Below, in pieces: positions 53,751-63,000 of a stretch of DNA of 64,000 nt (positions within the stretch are counted from its first letter, which is position 1; each line of letters begins with the position of its first letter). The position numbers and the translations under genes are program-made. The notes under the pieces are model-generated. The model saw only the letters and a list, made by a program, of their open reading frames with translations, made no database searches and was not told the origin of the DNA. Source of the stretch: Lacisediminihabitans profunda (lineage in GTDB: Bacteria; Actinomycetota; Actinomycetes; Actinomycetales; Microbacteriaceae); contig NZ_VRMG01000008.1 in NCBI RefSeq assembly GCF_008040105.1, positions 432,830 to 496,829 on the forward strand. The letters run 5' to 3'.

Positions 53751-55252
53751 TAGTTGAGTGCGTGTCCCTCTGATCCGTGGTGCGCCCGGCTCTCGAGCAC
53801 CCGCAGGAACTCCGTCGACCAGCGCGAGACGTCGTTTTCGAGCACCCGACGACGCAGGGAACGCATCCGTGCCGACCTGTCGCGTTTCGGCATCGCGATC
53901 GCCTGCAGGATCGTCTCCTTGAGTCCGTCGATGTCGTGCGGGTTGATGAGCAGGGCGCGCTTCAGCTCATCGGATGCGCCGGCGAACTCGCTCAGGATGA
54001 GCACACCGTCCTCGTCGAAGCGGCAGGCCACGTACTCCTTGGCGACGAGGTTCATGCCGTCGCGAAGGGCGGTCACGAGCATCACGTCGGCGGCGAGGTA
54101 GAGCGCCACCATCTCCTCCCGCGGGTACCCGTGGTGGTGGTAGCTGATCGGCACATGCGCGATCGTGCCGTAGTCGCCGTTGATGCGACCGACCGTCAAC
54201 TCGATTTCGTCGCGCAGCGCCATGTAGGCCTGCACGCGCTCGCGGCTCGGGTTGGCCACCTGCACGAGCGTCACATCCTCGGCATTGAGCCGGCCCTCGG
54301 CGAGCAGTTCGCCGTATGCCTTGAGCCGGTGGCCGATGCCCTTGGTGTAGTCGAGCCTGTCCACGCCGAGCATCACGGTCTTGGGGTTTCCGAGGTCGGC
54401 GCGAATCTGGCGCGCGCGATCCTGCACCTCCGGCGTGCGGGCGAGCGCCTCGAAGCTCGCGGCGTCGATCGAGATGGGGAACGACTTCGCCACGACCGTG
54501 CGGAACGACCCCTGCCGCTTGATCGGGCCGAAGACGCGCACCCCAGGCGAATCGTCGACGAGGGGAACCTCGATCTGCGTGCCCTTGGTCACGTATCCCT
54601 TGAGCCGGCGCACGGCCCGCTGGAAGTTGCTCGCGTCGGCCACCCGCTGGAAGCCGATGACGTCGGCGCCGAGCAGTCCCTCCACGATCTGCGTCCGCCA
54701 GGGCAGTTGCGAGTAGATGCCATATGGCGGAAACGGAATGTGATTGAAGAAGCCGATGGTGAGGTCGGGACGAAGCTCGCGCAGCATCTTCGGCACGAGC
54801 TGCAACTGGTAGTCCTGAACCCAGACGACGGCCCCGATGGCGGATGCCGCGGCGGTCGCGTCCGCGAATCGCTGGTTCACGTCGATGTAGCTCTCCCACC
54901 AGTCGCGGTGGTAGGTCGGCGGGTTGATCACGTCGTGGTAGAGCGGCCAGAGCGTGTCGTTGGAGAATCCCTCGTAGTAGTTCTCGAGGTCGTGGGCGGT
55001 CAGCGGCACCGGCACCACGCGGATTCCGTCGCTGTCGAACGGCTCGAACTCGAGGTCCGGCTGGCCGCCCCAGCCGATCCAGGCTCCCTCGTGCTGGCGC
55101 ATCACCGGCTCGAGGGCCGTCACGAGTCCGCCGGGCGAACGCGCCCAGCTCGCGGTGCCGTCCGCCTCGATCACGCGGTCGACGGGCAGGCGGTTCGAGA
55201 CGACCACGAAGTCGTATTCGCCGGTCGGGATCGCGCTCGCTGTCTCGGTCAT
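53750..55252 (-). CDS. otsA: Trehalose-6-phosphate synthase
   Basis: This 500-residue GT20 glycosyltransferase forms trehalose-6-phosphate from UDP/ADP/GDP-glucose and glucose-6-phosphate. It has the N-terminal VVVSNRLPVDR, GGLVTALEP, VWVQDYQLQLVPKMLRELRPDLTIGFFNHIPFPP, LGVDRLDYTKGI and the C-terminal DGMNLVAKEYVACR. The ATG at 55252 is preferred; the open frame upstream belongs to the divergent promoter region. It makes a compatible solute and storage sugar. Confidence 0.96.
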   Translation of the reverse strand: MTETASAIPTGEYDFVVVSNRLPVDRVIEADGTASWARSPGGLVTALEPVMRQHEGAWIGWGGQPDLEFEPFDSDGIRVVPVPLTAHDLENYYEGFSNDTLWPLYHDVINPPTYHRDWWESYIDVNQRFADATAAASAIGAVVWVQDYQLQLVPKMLRELRPDLTIGFFNHIPFPPYGIYSQLPWRTQIVEGLLGADVIGFQRVADASNFQRAVRRLKGYVTKGTQIEVPLVDDSPGVRVFGPIKRQGSFRTVVAKSFPISIDAASFEALARTPEVQDRARQIRADLGNPKTVMLGVDRLDYTKGIGHRLKAYGELLAEGRLNAEDVTLVQVANPSRERVQAYMALRDEIELTVGRINGDYGTIAHVPISYHHHGYPREEMVALYLAADVMLVTALRDGMNLVAKEYVACRFDEDGVLILSEFAGASDELKRALLINPHDIDGLKETILQAIAMPKRDRSARMRSLRRRVLENDVSRWSTEFLRVLESRAHHGSEGHALN

Positions 55253-55330
55253 GTGTCCGCTTACTCTCGTCGTCGTGATGCCGCGCACCTCTTCGGTAAG
55301 CCACAACAAACTTATCAGCCGCGCGCAAAC

Positions 55331-55336
55331 TAGCAT
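55331..55336 (+). promoter_or_regulatory. -10-like TAGCAT before corA
   Basis: TAGCAT ends seven bases before the ATG at 55344 in the 91-bp otsA-corA divergent spacer, giving leaderless geometry. No ribosome site precedes the ATG. Confidence 0.4.
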
Positions 55337-55343
55337 TGCTCGC

Positions 55344-56312
55344 ATGGTGACTACCCGGCTCTACCGCGATGGGGCGATGAAAGAAGACGGGTTTCCTGTC
55401 GAGGACATCTCCGACTACATCACCACGAAGGGCTGTGTGGTCTGGGCCGACTTCGTCTCCCCCACCGAGCGGGATCTCGCCATCATCGAGGAGGAGCTGG
55501 GGCTCCACCGCCTCGCGGTCGAGGATGCCGTGCACTCCTACCAGCGCCCCAAGCTCGACCGCTACGACACGCACCTGTTCCTTGCCGCGTACGCGGTGAG
55601 CCTCGACAACGACACCGGCGAACTCACCACCCACGAGATCAAGGCGTTCATCACCCCGCACGCTCTCGTCACCGTGCACGATCCGGACTTCGACATGTCG
55701 CGCGTGGTCGCCCGCTGGGACAACGACGGCGACCTGTCCAAGCACGGCGTCGGCTTCCTGCTCTGGGGCCTCCTCGACGAGATCGTCGACGGCCACTTCG
55801 AGACCGTGCAGCAGCTTGATGGAGCGGTGGAGTTGCTCGAGGACGCACTCTTCGACGAGCGGCCGCGCGACAAGGAGGTGCAGAAGAGATCGTTCGAGTT
55901 CCGCAAGTCCCTCGTGCTGCTGCGCCGGGTGGTGCTGCCGATGCGGGAGGTCGTCAACACCCTCCTCCGGCGCGACCTCGACGCCGTCGACGTGGCGATG
56001 GGGCCGTACTTCCAGGACGTCTACGACCACGTGCTGAGGGCCACCGAGTGGACGGAGTCGCTGCGGGATCTCGTGACGACGATCCTGGAGACGAACCTCA
56101 GCATCCAGAGCAACCGCATGAACCTCATCATGAAGAAGGTCACGAGTTGGGCCGCTATCATCGCCGTGCCGACCGCGATCACCGGATTCTTCGGCCAGAA
56201 TCTCCAGTTCGTGGGATTCGGCACCGGGTGGGGCGTCTGGATGTCGATCGGCCTCATCGCCGTGACCTCCCTCGCCCTGTATCTCAGCTTTAAGCGCAGG
56301 GACTGGCTTTAG
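55344..56312 (+). CDS. corA: CorA-family divalent metal transporter, GQN variant
   Basis: This 322-residue protein has a large cytoplasmic N-terminal domain with the long stalk helix (QQLDGAVELLEDALFDER...) and two C-terminal membrane helices. The pore loop usually reads YGMN; here TM1 ends in ITGFFGQNLQF, so Met of the GMN signature is replaced by Gln. The C-terminal KRRDWL is typical. It should carry Mg, Co or Zn, but the altered motif may change selectivity or direction. Confidence 0.86.
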   Translation: MVTTRLYRDGAMKEDGFPVEDISDYITTKGCVVWADFVSPTERDLAIIEEELGLHRLAVEDAVHSYQRPKLDRYDTHLFLAAYAVSLDNDTGELTTHEIKAFITPHALVTVHDPDFDMSRVVARWDNDGDLSKHGVGFLLWGLLDEIVDGHFETVQQLDGAVELLEDALFDERPRDKEVQKRSFEFRKSLVLLRRVVLPMREVVNTLLRRDLDAVDVAMGPYFQDVYDHVLRATEWTESLRDLVTTILETNLSIQSNRMNLIMKKVTSWAAIIAVPTAITGFFGQNLQFVGFGTGWGVWMSIGLIAVTSLALYLSFKRRDWL

Positions 56313-56338
56313 ACATCCGGCGTTCAGCCGGCGAACAA

Positions 56339-56344
56339 TAGAAT
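56339..56344 (+). promoter_or_regulatory. -10-like TAGAAT before the TIM-barrel gene
   Basis: TAGAAT ends seven bases before the ATG at 56352, again with leaderless geometry and no ribosome site, in the 39-bp gap after corA. Confidence 0.4.
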
Positions 56345-56351
56345 CGGCACG

Positions 56352-57245
56352 ATGATTCGCGTTGGCATGAGCACGTCGTGCGCCTACCCGCTGGCCACAG
56401 AGCACACCTTCCGGCTCGCCAGGCTCGCGGGCTACGACGGCGTCGAAATCATGGTCACCAACGACGAGGGAACGCAGGATGCGGATGCCCTGCTCGCGCT
56501 GTCGGCGAAGTGCGAGCTGCCGATCATGTCCATCCACGCCCCGGTGTTGTTGCTCACCCACTTCGTCTGGGGACGAGACCCGCAGGTGAAGCTGGAGAAG
56601 TCGGCGGAGCTCGCCCGCGCGGTCGGCGCGACCTCGGTGGTGGTGCATCCGCCGTTCCGCTGGCAGGCGACATACGCGCAGGACTTCCTGCGCATCGTGC
56701 GCCAGACGGCCGGCACCTACGGCGTGGAGGTCGCCGTGGAGAACATGTTCCCCTGGAGCGTGCGGGGCAGGAGCCTCAAGGCGTATTCCCCCGGCTACGA
56801 CCCCACCCTCATGGACTGCGATTCGATGACCCTCGACTTCTCGCACGCCTCGCTCGCCGGGCGCGACTCGCTCGAGCTCGCCCTCGAGATGGGGTCGCGG
56901 CTTCGGCACGTGCACCTGTGCGACGGCTCCGGTTCGCAGGACGAGGGCCAGATCTTCGACGAGCACCTCCTGCCCGGGTACGGCACCGAGCCGGTCGCGG
57001 AGGTACTCGAACACCTGGCGGCCCAGAACTGGACCGGTCAGGTCGTCGCCGAGGTGAACACCCGAAAGGCCCGCACCGAACAGGAACGCCTCAACATGCT
57101 GCGGGAGACCCTGGACTTCGCGAAGGCGAAGCTCGGCGCGGAGAGCACCGTCCACCGGGGCCGGGGGTCCACCGTCGGCTACCCGGGGCTGCTCAGGCGG
57201 GCCGGTCGTCGCGCGATCACGGCCCTCCGCCCCAACGGCCGCTGA
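56352..57245 (+). CDS. Sugar phosphate isomerase/epimerase-like TIM barrel
   Basis: This is a 297-residue AP-endonuclease-2-fold protein. The opening RVGMSTSCAYPLATEHTFRLARLAGYDGVEIMV, the metal-ligand strands SIHAPV, VVVHPPFRW, VAVENMFPW, TLDFSHASLAG and HVHLCDG, and the final Glu in VVAEVNTRKA match the xylose-isomerase-like family. No substrate is indicated. It could be cotranscribed with corA. Confidence 0.82.
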   Translation: MIRVGMSTSCAYPLATEHTFRLARLAGYDGVEIMVTNDEGTQDADALLALSAKCELPIMSIHAPVLLLTHFVWGRDPQVKLEKSAELARAVGATSVVVHPPFRWQATYAQDFLRIVRQTAGTYGVEVAVENMFPWSVRGRSLKAYSPGYDPTLMDCDSMTLDFSHASLAGRDSLELALEMGSRLRHVHLCDGSGSQDEGQIFDEHLLPGYGTEPVAEVLEHLAAQNWTGQVVAEVNTRKARTEQERLNMLRETLDFAKAKLGAESTVHRGRGSTVGYPGLLRRAGRRAITALRPNGR

Positions 57246-57629
57246 CCCCACACGCGTGTAGCCCCTCGCGGCGGGAGTTGCTCCCGGACCGCGCTACTCC
57301 CGGACCTGACCTCTCGCGGCGGGAGATAACCCGTCGCGTATCCCCTCGCCGGCGGGAGATACTCCCTCGCGTATCCCCTCGCGGCGGGGATACTCCCTCG
57401 CGGCGGGGGACGCGCCTCCCGCCGCGAAGGAGTATCCCCGCCGTCGGGCGCGATTACTCCCGCCGCGAGACGGGACCCCCGCGCCAGGCCGCAAGGATGA
57501 GGACCGGATGCCCCTCCCGCCCTAACGCAACTCCCGCCGCGAGACGGCAACTCCCGCCGCGAACTCCGCCAGGCCTACGACGCGGCCTGAGGCCCGGTCA
57601 GGCGAGCATCGACGCGGCCTGAGGCCCGG
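57246..57629. repeat. CTCGCGGCGGG repeat array downstream of the TIM-barrel gene
   Basis: No gene is present in this 384-bp convergent spacer. CTCGCGGCGGG (or a one-base variant) occurs near 57265, 57313, 57346, 57379 and 57398, often followed by RATACTCC. Inverted CCCGCCGCGA words follow near 57418, 57470, 57533 and 57553. A 23-bp unit CGACGCGGCCTGAGGCCCGG(TCA) is directly repeated at 57578-57600 and 57610-57632, the second copy covering the YhgE stop codon. Confidence 0.78.
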
Positions 57630-59471
57630 TCACACGGGCGCCGGCGCCAGCCCGAGGGCGAGCGCCCGCCGCGACCGACGGATGGCGACGAGGGACACGA
57701 GTACGCTGCCCACCCCGAACGCCGCGAGGGTCAGAGCAGCCGCGACAATCGGTCCGATGGCTCCCCCGGCGATGATCCCCTGCATCCCCTGCACCCCGTA
57801 GGTGAGCGGCAGCAACGGGCTCACCCACTGGAACGGCGTGGCGAGCAGCTCCACCGGATACAGCCCGCCGGTCGACGTCACCTGGATGGCGAGCGCGAGG
57901 AGCGAGACGACGAGCCCCGCGCGGCCGAGCCACAGGCTGAGCAGGTAGTGGAAGGCCGTGAACGCGAGCGACATCAGCACGGCGAAGCCGAGGGTTGCCG
58001 GCAGCGAGGACCAGGCCACCCCGAGACTCAGGTGCAGCAGTCCCACGAGCAGCAGCGCCTGCGCGATCGTGATGGCGCTCGCCCGCGCGAGGGTCGAGAG
58101 CAGCAGGCGCCCGTTCGCCGCGCTGGAGGTGAGCGCCCGCCTGGTCACCGGCCGCAGCACCAGGAACACCGCGAGCGCGCCTACCCAGAGGCCGAGCGGC
58201 ACGAAGAAGGTGGCGATCACCTGCCCGATGTCGGCGATCTTGTTGTCCCTGGTCACCGTGAGCGACACCGGATCGGACGCGATCTTCGCCGAGGCGGCCG
58301 CCTGTCGGCTATCGCTCGCCGGCAGCTGGTCGGCGCCCGACTTGAGGCCGGTCGCGAGCTGGCCGACGCCGGAGGCGAGCTGGCTCGCCCCGGACGAGGC
58401 CGACGCCGCTCCGCTGGAGAGGCTGCCGATTCCGCCCGCGAGCGAACCTGCGCCCGAGCGGAGGCCGAACGACCCGGCCGCCAATTTCGCGGCTCCCCCC
58501 GCGCTCTGCCCGATGCCGGACTGGATTCCGCCGAGGGCGCCGGTGGCCTGCTGGCTGAGCGCCGATCCGCCGGCCGCCGCCTGCGCGAGCTGGCCGCTGA
58601 TCGCGTTGATCGCGGCCTCGGCACCGGGCACGCCGTTCTGCAGATCCGCATTCGCAGCGACGAGTCCGGCCGAGAGCTGCGAGACGCCGCCCGTGTAGTT
58701 CGAGATGCCCTGGCCGAGCTGGCCGAGGCTCGCCGCTCCCGCGTTCAGCCTGCCGAGTCCGGCGCTGAGCGAGTCGACGCCCGCGGTGTACTTCGCGATG
58801 CCGCTCGACAGGGATACCGCGCCGGACTGGGCGGATGCCGCCCCACCGGACAGCGAAGAGAGCCCGCCACTCAGGCTGGTCGCCGCGCTCGACAGGGTGC
58901 CTGCCCCGGTCGCCGCCGTACTCAGCGAGCCACCCAGAGTGCCGACGCTCTTGTAGATCCCCGAGATGTACTGCTCGGTGATGGTCTTGCCGAAGGTGTT
59001 GACCATGCCGTCGCCGACCGCCTGGGCGACCGCACCGGTGAGGTAGCTGTGCGCGTCATCCGTGTGGATGGCGAGGTCGGCCTGTTTCGGGCTCGACGAG
59101 CTGAGCGAGAGGATCGAGGTGGAGAAGTCCTTGGGCACGGTGAGGATGGCGTCGACCTTCCCCTCGGCGAGCGCCTTCCTGGCGTCCGCCGCGTTGGTGA
59201 TGGTCCAGTCGAAGCCCTTGCTGCCGCCCGTGAGCTCCGTCACGAGTTGTCGTCCGGCGAAGACCGGCGACTTCGTGCCGTCCGCGGCCGTCGTGTAGAC
59301 GAGCTTGTCGCTGTTGACGATGGCCGCCGGGATGCGGTCGACCGCCTTGTCGGCGTTGGAGAGGGCGCCGACGAAGAGTCCGGCGAAGGCGAGCGGAACG
59401 ACCACGACGGCGGCGACCGCCGCGGAGCGCAGCCACCTCCTGCGACCGACGGTCGTGACTGACTGGCTCAC
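57630..59471 (-). CDS. YhgE/Pip-family ABC-2-like membrane protein
   Basis: This 613-residue protein has an N-terminal membrane helix (AAVAAVVVVPLAFAGLFVGAL), a large extracytoplasmic domain (~40-400) rich in Ser/Gly/Ala pseudo-heptads (SGGLSSLSGGAASAQSG...), and a C-terminal block of about five helices like ABC-2 transporter permeases. Relatives are Pip phage-infection proteins and EsaA. The GTG start overlaps the MMPL stop (GTGA). It is probably a partner of the MMPL protein in an envelope export system. Confidence 0.85.
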   Translation of the reverse strand: MSQSVTTVGRRRWLRSAAVAAVVVVPLAFAGLFVGALSNADKAVDRIPAAIVNSDKLVYTTAADGTKSPVFAGRQLVTELTGGSKGFDWTITNAADARKALAEGKVDAILTVPKDFSTSILSLSSSSPKQADLAIHTDDAHSYLTGAVAQAVGDGMVNTFGKTITEQYISGIYKSVGTLGGSLSTAATGAGTLSSAATSLSGGLSSLSGGAASAQSGAVSLSSGIAKYTAGVDSLSAGLGRLNAGAASLGQLGQGISNYTGGVSQLSAGLVAANADLQNGVPGAEAAINAISGQLAQAAAGGSALSQQATGALGGIQSGIGQSAGGAAKLAAGSFGLRSGAGSLAGGIGSLSSGAASASSGASQLASGVGQLATGLKSGADQLPASDSRQAAASAKIASDPVSLTVTRDNKIADIGQVIATFFVPLGLWVGALAVFLVLRPVTRRALTSSAANGRLLLSTLARASAITIAQALLLVGLLHLSLGVAWSSLPATLGFAVLMSLAFTAFHYLLSLWLGRAGLVVSLLALAIQVTSTGGLYPVELLATPFQWVSPLLPLTYGVQGMQGIIAGGAIGPIVAAALTLAAFGVGSVLVSLVAIRRSRRALALGLAPAPV

Positions 59472-62377
59472 TGGAGTACTCCTCTGGCGTCGAGCGAGGC
59501 GAGGTCGACGGTGACGAGGGGTCGACCGTCGATGGCGATGCTGGTGGGCGCCCGCACCGCGGCGGGCGTGCCGAGGACGAGCGTGGTGCTGGCCGGGGCG
59601 AGCAGGCAGAGGGCGCGCAGGAAGTCGGCCTCGTCCCTCGGTGTCGAGAAGCTGTCGAGTTGATCGAGGATCACCACCGGCGTGCCCTCGGCGAGCGCGA
59701 CACTGGCGAGAGCGACGGCCCGCTCCCGCTGGGGCAGTTGCTGAAGCGTCGACGAGGCGCTCACGGGCATCCCGTCGGGGTCAACCTCGGCGAGCACCGT
59801 GTTGATCCGGGCGATCCATCGGGCGACGCGGTGCCGCCGCCGCGCGAAGCGGTACCAGGGCTGGGTCAGTCGCAGACGTTCGTCGAGAAGCTCGCCGAAG
59901 GTCACCGAGGTCTCTGCGCGTTCGAGCCCGCCGACATCCGCCATCGCGACGAGGCGCGAGACACTCCCCGCCTCGGAGGGCAGCGGATGCCCGGCCACCT
60001 GCAGCCGGCCGTCGACAGGGTCGAGGCGGCCGGCGATGGTCGCGCCGAGCAGCCGTCGGTCGGTCGCGTCGCCGCTGGCGAGAACGAGAGACCCGGGTGC
60101 GACAGCGATGCCGAGCGGACCGACCCGTCGCTCGGCGGACCCGGCGACGAGATCCTCGGCGCTGATCGAGGAGCCGCGCTGGTCGAGGGTCCAGACGACG
60201 GCCTCGCGGTGCTCCCGCAGGTGCTCACCCTCGATGTCCATGTCCGGAAGGAGCCGCTGCAGCCACCGGGGCATCCACCAGGCCGCCCGTCCGAGCAGCG
60301 TCATGATGGCCGGCACGAGGGTCATGCGCACGAGGAAGGCGTCGAAGGCGATGCCGGCGGCGAGACCGAGGGCGATCGGCTTGATCGTGCCCGAGCCCTC
60401 CGGCACGAATGCGAAGAAGACGAAGAACATGATGAGGGCCGCCGCCGTCACCACGCGCGCCCCGTTGGCGAAGCCCCGCCTGACGGATTCGCGGGCGTTG
60501 CCGGTGCGTACGAACTCCTCGCGCATTCCGGAGACGAGGAAGACCTCGTAGTCCATGGCGAGGCCGAAGAGCACCGCCATGAGCAGGATCGGCATGAAGC
60601 TCAGGATGGGGCCCGGGTTCTCCACGTTGAGGAGGTCGCCGAGCCACCCCCACTGGAAGATCGCCACGACGACGCCGAACGAGGCGATGACCGAGAGCAG
60701 AAAGCCGAGCGCCGCCTTGATCGGGACGAGCACCGAGCGGAACACCATCATGAGCAGCACGATCGAGAGGCCGACCACGATGAGTCCGAACGGGATGAGG
60801 GCGGCGGAGAGCCGGTTCGAGATGTCGATGCCCACCGCGGTCGCCCCGGTGACGAAGATCGGGGTCGAGTACTTCTTCTCGATCGACGGGGCGAGATCCC
60901 GGATCGACTGGACGAGAGCCTTCGTCTGGGTCGCGTCCGGTGCGCTGGACGGGATCACCTGGATGATCGCGGTGTCCAGTCCCGCATCCGGAATCCCCAT
61001 GCTCACGTAGCTGACGTCCTTGAGAGTGCCGAGTTCCTTGCCGATGGCGGCCAGGTCATCCTGGATCGCCGTGGTCTGGGTGATGTCGACCGCGACGATG
61101 AGCGGTCCGTTGTAGCCGGGGCCGAAGCCCTCCTTGATGAGCTCGTAGGCCTGCCGCTGGGTGGACCCCCTGGGCTCCGAGCCGCCGTCGGGGAGGCTGA
61201 GGTTGAGGCTCAGCGCCGGGATGGCGAGGGTGCCGAGGATCGCCACGACCGCGAGAGTCGCGAGAACCGGACGCTTCATCACACCCGTCACCCAGCGCAG
61301 CCCCATCGTGGGCTTGCTGCCCTCCTCGTGCATGGTGGCGCGACGGTAGGCCCGCGATCCGGGCTTCGGGGTGAGCCGCCCCTTGATCAGCCCCAGCAGT
61401 GCGGGCACGAGGGTCGTCGCCACGCCGATGGCGACGAGCACGGCGAAGGCCGCGCCGACCCCCATCACGCTGAGGAACGGGATGCCGACGACAAGCAGGC
61501 CCAGAAGGGCGATGATGACGGTGACGCCGGCGAACACCACGGCGCTTCCCGCGGTGCCGACCGCGATCGCGGCGGACTCCTCCGGGTCCTCGCCGTTGGC
61601 GAGCTGATTGCGGTGCCTCGAGAGGATGAAGAGCGAGTAGTCGATGCCCACCGCGAGCCCGATCATGAGGGCGAGAAGCGGGGCCGAGCTCGATACCGTC
61701 GTGAACGCGGAGATCGCGCCGATGCCGCCGATGACGATCCCCACGCCAAGGATGGCGGAGAGCAGGGGCATGCCGGCCGCGATGAGCGACCCGAAGGTGA
61801 TCAGCAGCACGACGGCGGCGAAGAGAAGGCCGAAGACCTCGGTGAGGGTGATTCCGAAGGTGTTGTCCTGGAACACCTGGCCGCCGAAGGCGACGGTGAG
61901 CCCGGCATCCTCGGCGATCGACGCCGTGGCCTTGAGCGCCGTGAGGGTGGCGGGCTTCACGTCGCTTGACGCGCCGGTGAACTGGATCTGGGAACGCGCC
62001 ATGTTCTTGTCGGCGGTGACGGCGCTGCCCGCGTATTTCGAGAAGGGGCTGAGCACGGAATCGATGCCCGGGATCTTCTCGATCGCGGCATCCATCTTGT
62101 CGATCGCCGCGGTGTAGGCCGGGCTGTCGACCGACTGCCCGGTGGGGGCCATGACGACCGCCTGCGCGCTCGCGCCCGCCACCGAGGGGAACACCGCATC
62201 CAGTCGGTCGAGAGCGTTCTGGGACTCGGTGCCGGGGATTGCGAAGGACTCCTGGGTGTGGCCGCCGAGCGCCACGCTGCCGCCGAGCACGCCCACGAAG
62301 AGCGCGATCCAGACGCCGATCACGATCCAGGCACGGCGGTAGGAGAACCGGCCGAGCCGGTACAGGAGAGTGGCCAC
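59468..62377 (-). CDS. MMPL/RND transporter with a C-terminal degenerate ABC-ATPase-like domain
   Basis: This is a 969-residue protein. Residues 1-~712 are an MMPL transporter with about twelve helices in two halves; GLAVGIDYSLFILSRHR (TM4-5) and GLAMDYEVFLVSGMREE (second half) carry the proton-relay Asp-Tyr pairs. Residues ~735-969 resemble an ABC ATPase that has lost its active site: GPLGIAVAPGSLVLASGDATDRRLLGATIAGRL stands where Walker A would be (no Gly-Lys-Ser/Thr), TLQQLPQRERAVALASVALAEG for the signature and VVILDQLDSFSTP for Walker B (Gln instead of Glu). It is 2 bp behind TetR and overlaps the YhgE gene. Confidence 0.86.
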   Translation of the reverse strand: MATLLYRLGRFSYRRAWIVIGVWIALFVGVLGGSVALGGHTQESFAIPGTESQNALDRLDAVFPSVAGASAQAVVMAPTGQSVDSPAYTAAIDKMDAAIEKIPGIDSVLSPFSKYAGSAVTADKNMARSQIQFTGASSDVKPATLTALKATASIAEDAGLTVAFGGQVFQDNTFGITLTEVFGLLFAAVVLLITFGSLIAAGMPLLSAILGVGIVIGGIGAISAFTTVSSSAPLLALMIGLAVGIDYSLFILSRHRNQLANGEDPEESAAIAVGTAGSAVVFAGVTVIIALLGLLVVGIPFLSVMGVGAAFAVLVAIGVATTLVPALLGLIKGRLTPKPGSRAYRRATMHEEGSKPTMGLRWVTGVMKRPVLATLAVVAILGTLAIPALSLNLSLPDGGSEPRGSTQRQAYELIKEGFGPGYNGPLIVAVDITQTTAIQDDLAAIGKELGTLKDVSYVSMGIPDAGLDTAIIQVIPSSAPDATQTKALVQSIRDLAPSIEKKYSTPIFVTGATAVGIDISNRLSAALIPFGLIVVGLSIVLLMMVFRSVLVPIKAALGFLLSVIASFGVVVAIFQWGWLGDLLNVENPGPILSFMPILLMAVLFGLAMDYEVFLVSGMREEFVRTGNARESVRRGFANGARVVTAAALIMFFVFFAFVPEGSGTIKPIALGLAAGIAFDAFLVRMTLVPAIMTLLGRAAWWMPRWLQRLLPDMDIEGEHLREHREAVVWTLDQRGSSISAEDLVAGSAERRVGPLGIAVAPGSLVLASGDATDRRLLGATIAGRLDPVDGRLQVAGHPLPSEAGSVSRLVAMADVGGLERAETSVTFGELLDERLRLTQPWYRFARRRHRVARWIARINTVLAEVDPDGMPVSASSTLQQLPQRERAVALASVALAEGTPVVILDQLDSFSTPRDEADFLRALCLLAPASTTLVLGTPAAVRAPTSIAIDGRPLVTVDLASLDARGVLQ

Positions 62378-62379
62378 GA

Positions 62380-62952
62380 TCAGTCCTCGGTTTTCTGCGG
62401 GGCTTCCACCGGCGACAGGAGCCCGGTGAGGATGGCGACGAGAGCGGCCCTGGTCTCGTCGAGGGGTGCCGACTGCAGGGCGAGGGAGTCCTCGGTGCAG
62501 AGCATGTAGGCGGCGCCGCCGAGGGCGATACCGAAGCGCATCTTCTCCTCGAGCGACGCGGTGTTGGCCGCGAAGAAGGCGGCGAGGCGGCGCACGAGGT
62601 CGTTGGCGCGATCGATCACCGGCACGGCGACGAGCGATGGGCCCTGGTTGATGAAGATGTGCACCTCGCGGCGGTACTGCAGGATGAAGTCGACGAATTC
62701 GACGAGGAAGGCGGCGCGGCCCTCCGCGGCGAGGCTGTTCGACTCGAGCCCCTCGAGGATCTGCTCCATCCGGTCGATCGCGGGGGCGACGGCGGCCTCG
62801 AGCAGGGCCTCCTTCGAGGAGAAGTGGTAGAGCACGCTCGATTTGGACAGCCCGGCGATGTCGGCGATTCGATGCAGCGAGGTTGCCGAGTAGCCGGCGG
62901 TGGCGAATTCGCCGAGCGCGATGGCGCGCAGGTCTTCGGACGAGGTGGACAT
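62380..62952 (-). CDS. TetR-family regulator of the MMPL-YhgE operon
   Basis: This 190-residue repressor has an N-terminal HTH (about 6-50, with LGEFATAGYSATSLHRIADIAGLSKSSVLYHFSSKEALL). It is the first gene of a three-gene leftward operon with the MMPL and YhgE genes, and two CCGATCGG-centred palindromes lie 14-48 bp upstream of its start. Autoregulation and control of the exporter by its substrate are likely. Confidence 0.93.
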   Translation of the reverse strand: MSTSSEDLRAIALGEFATAGYSATSLHRIADIAGLSKSSVLYHFSSKEALLEAAVAPAIDRMEQILEGLESNSLAAEGRAAFLVEFVDFILQYRREVHIFINQGPSLVAVPVIDRANDLVRRLAAFFAANTASLEEKMRFGIALGGAAYMLCTEDSLALQSAPLDETRAALVAILTGLLSPVEAPQKTED

Positions 62953-62965
62953 CCTGCGAACCTAT

Positions 62966-63000
62966 CTGACCGATCGGTCAGGCACTGTCCGATCGGTCAG
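62966..63000. promoter_or_regulatory. Double TetR operator
   Basis: CTGACCGATCGGTCAG (62966-62981) is a perfect 16-bp palindrome and CTGTCCGATCGGTCAG (62985-63000) differs at one base. Centres are 19 bp apart, about two helical turns, so two dimers could bind on one face. Confidence 0.85.

Noticed and set aside
53967..57251. 1094-residue reading frame opposite corA, the TIM-barrel gene and part of otsA
   Set aside because: It crosses three well-supported genes in antisense or another frame and shows only composition-driven Arg/His/Asp-rich sequence.
59660..61969. 769-residue plus-strand frame inside the MMPL gene
   Set aside because: Highly charged Asp/Glu/Arg/His composition without domains; a shadow of the MMPL reading frame.
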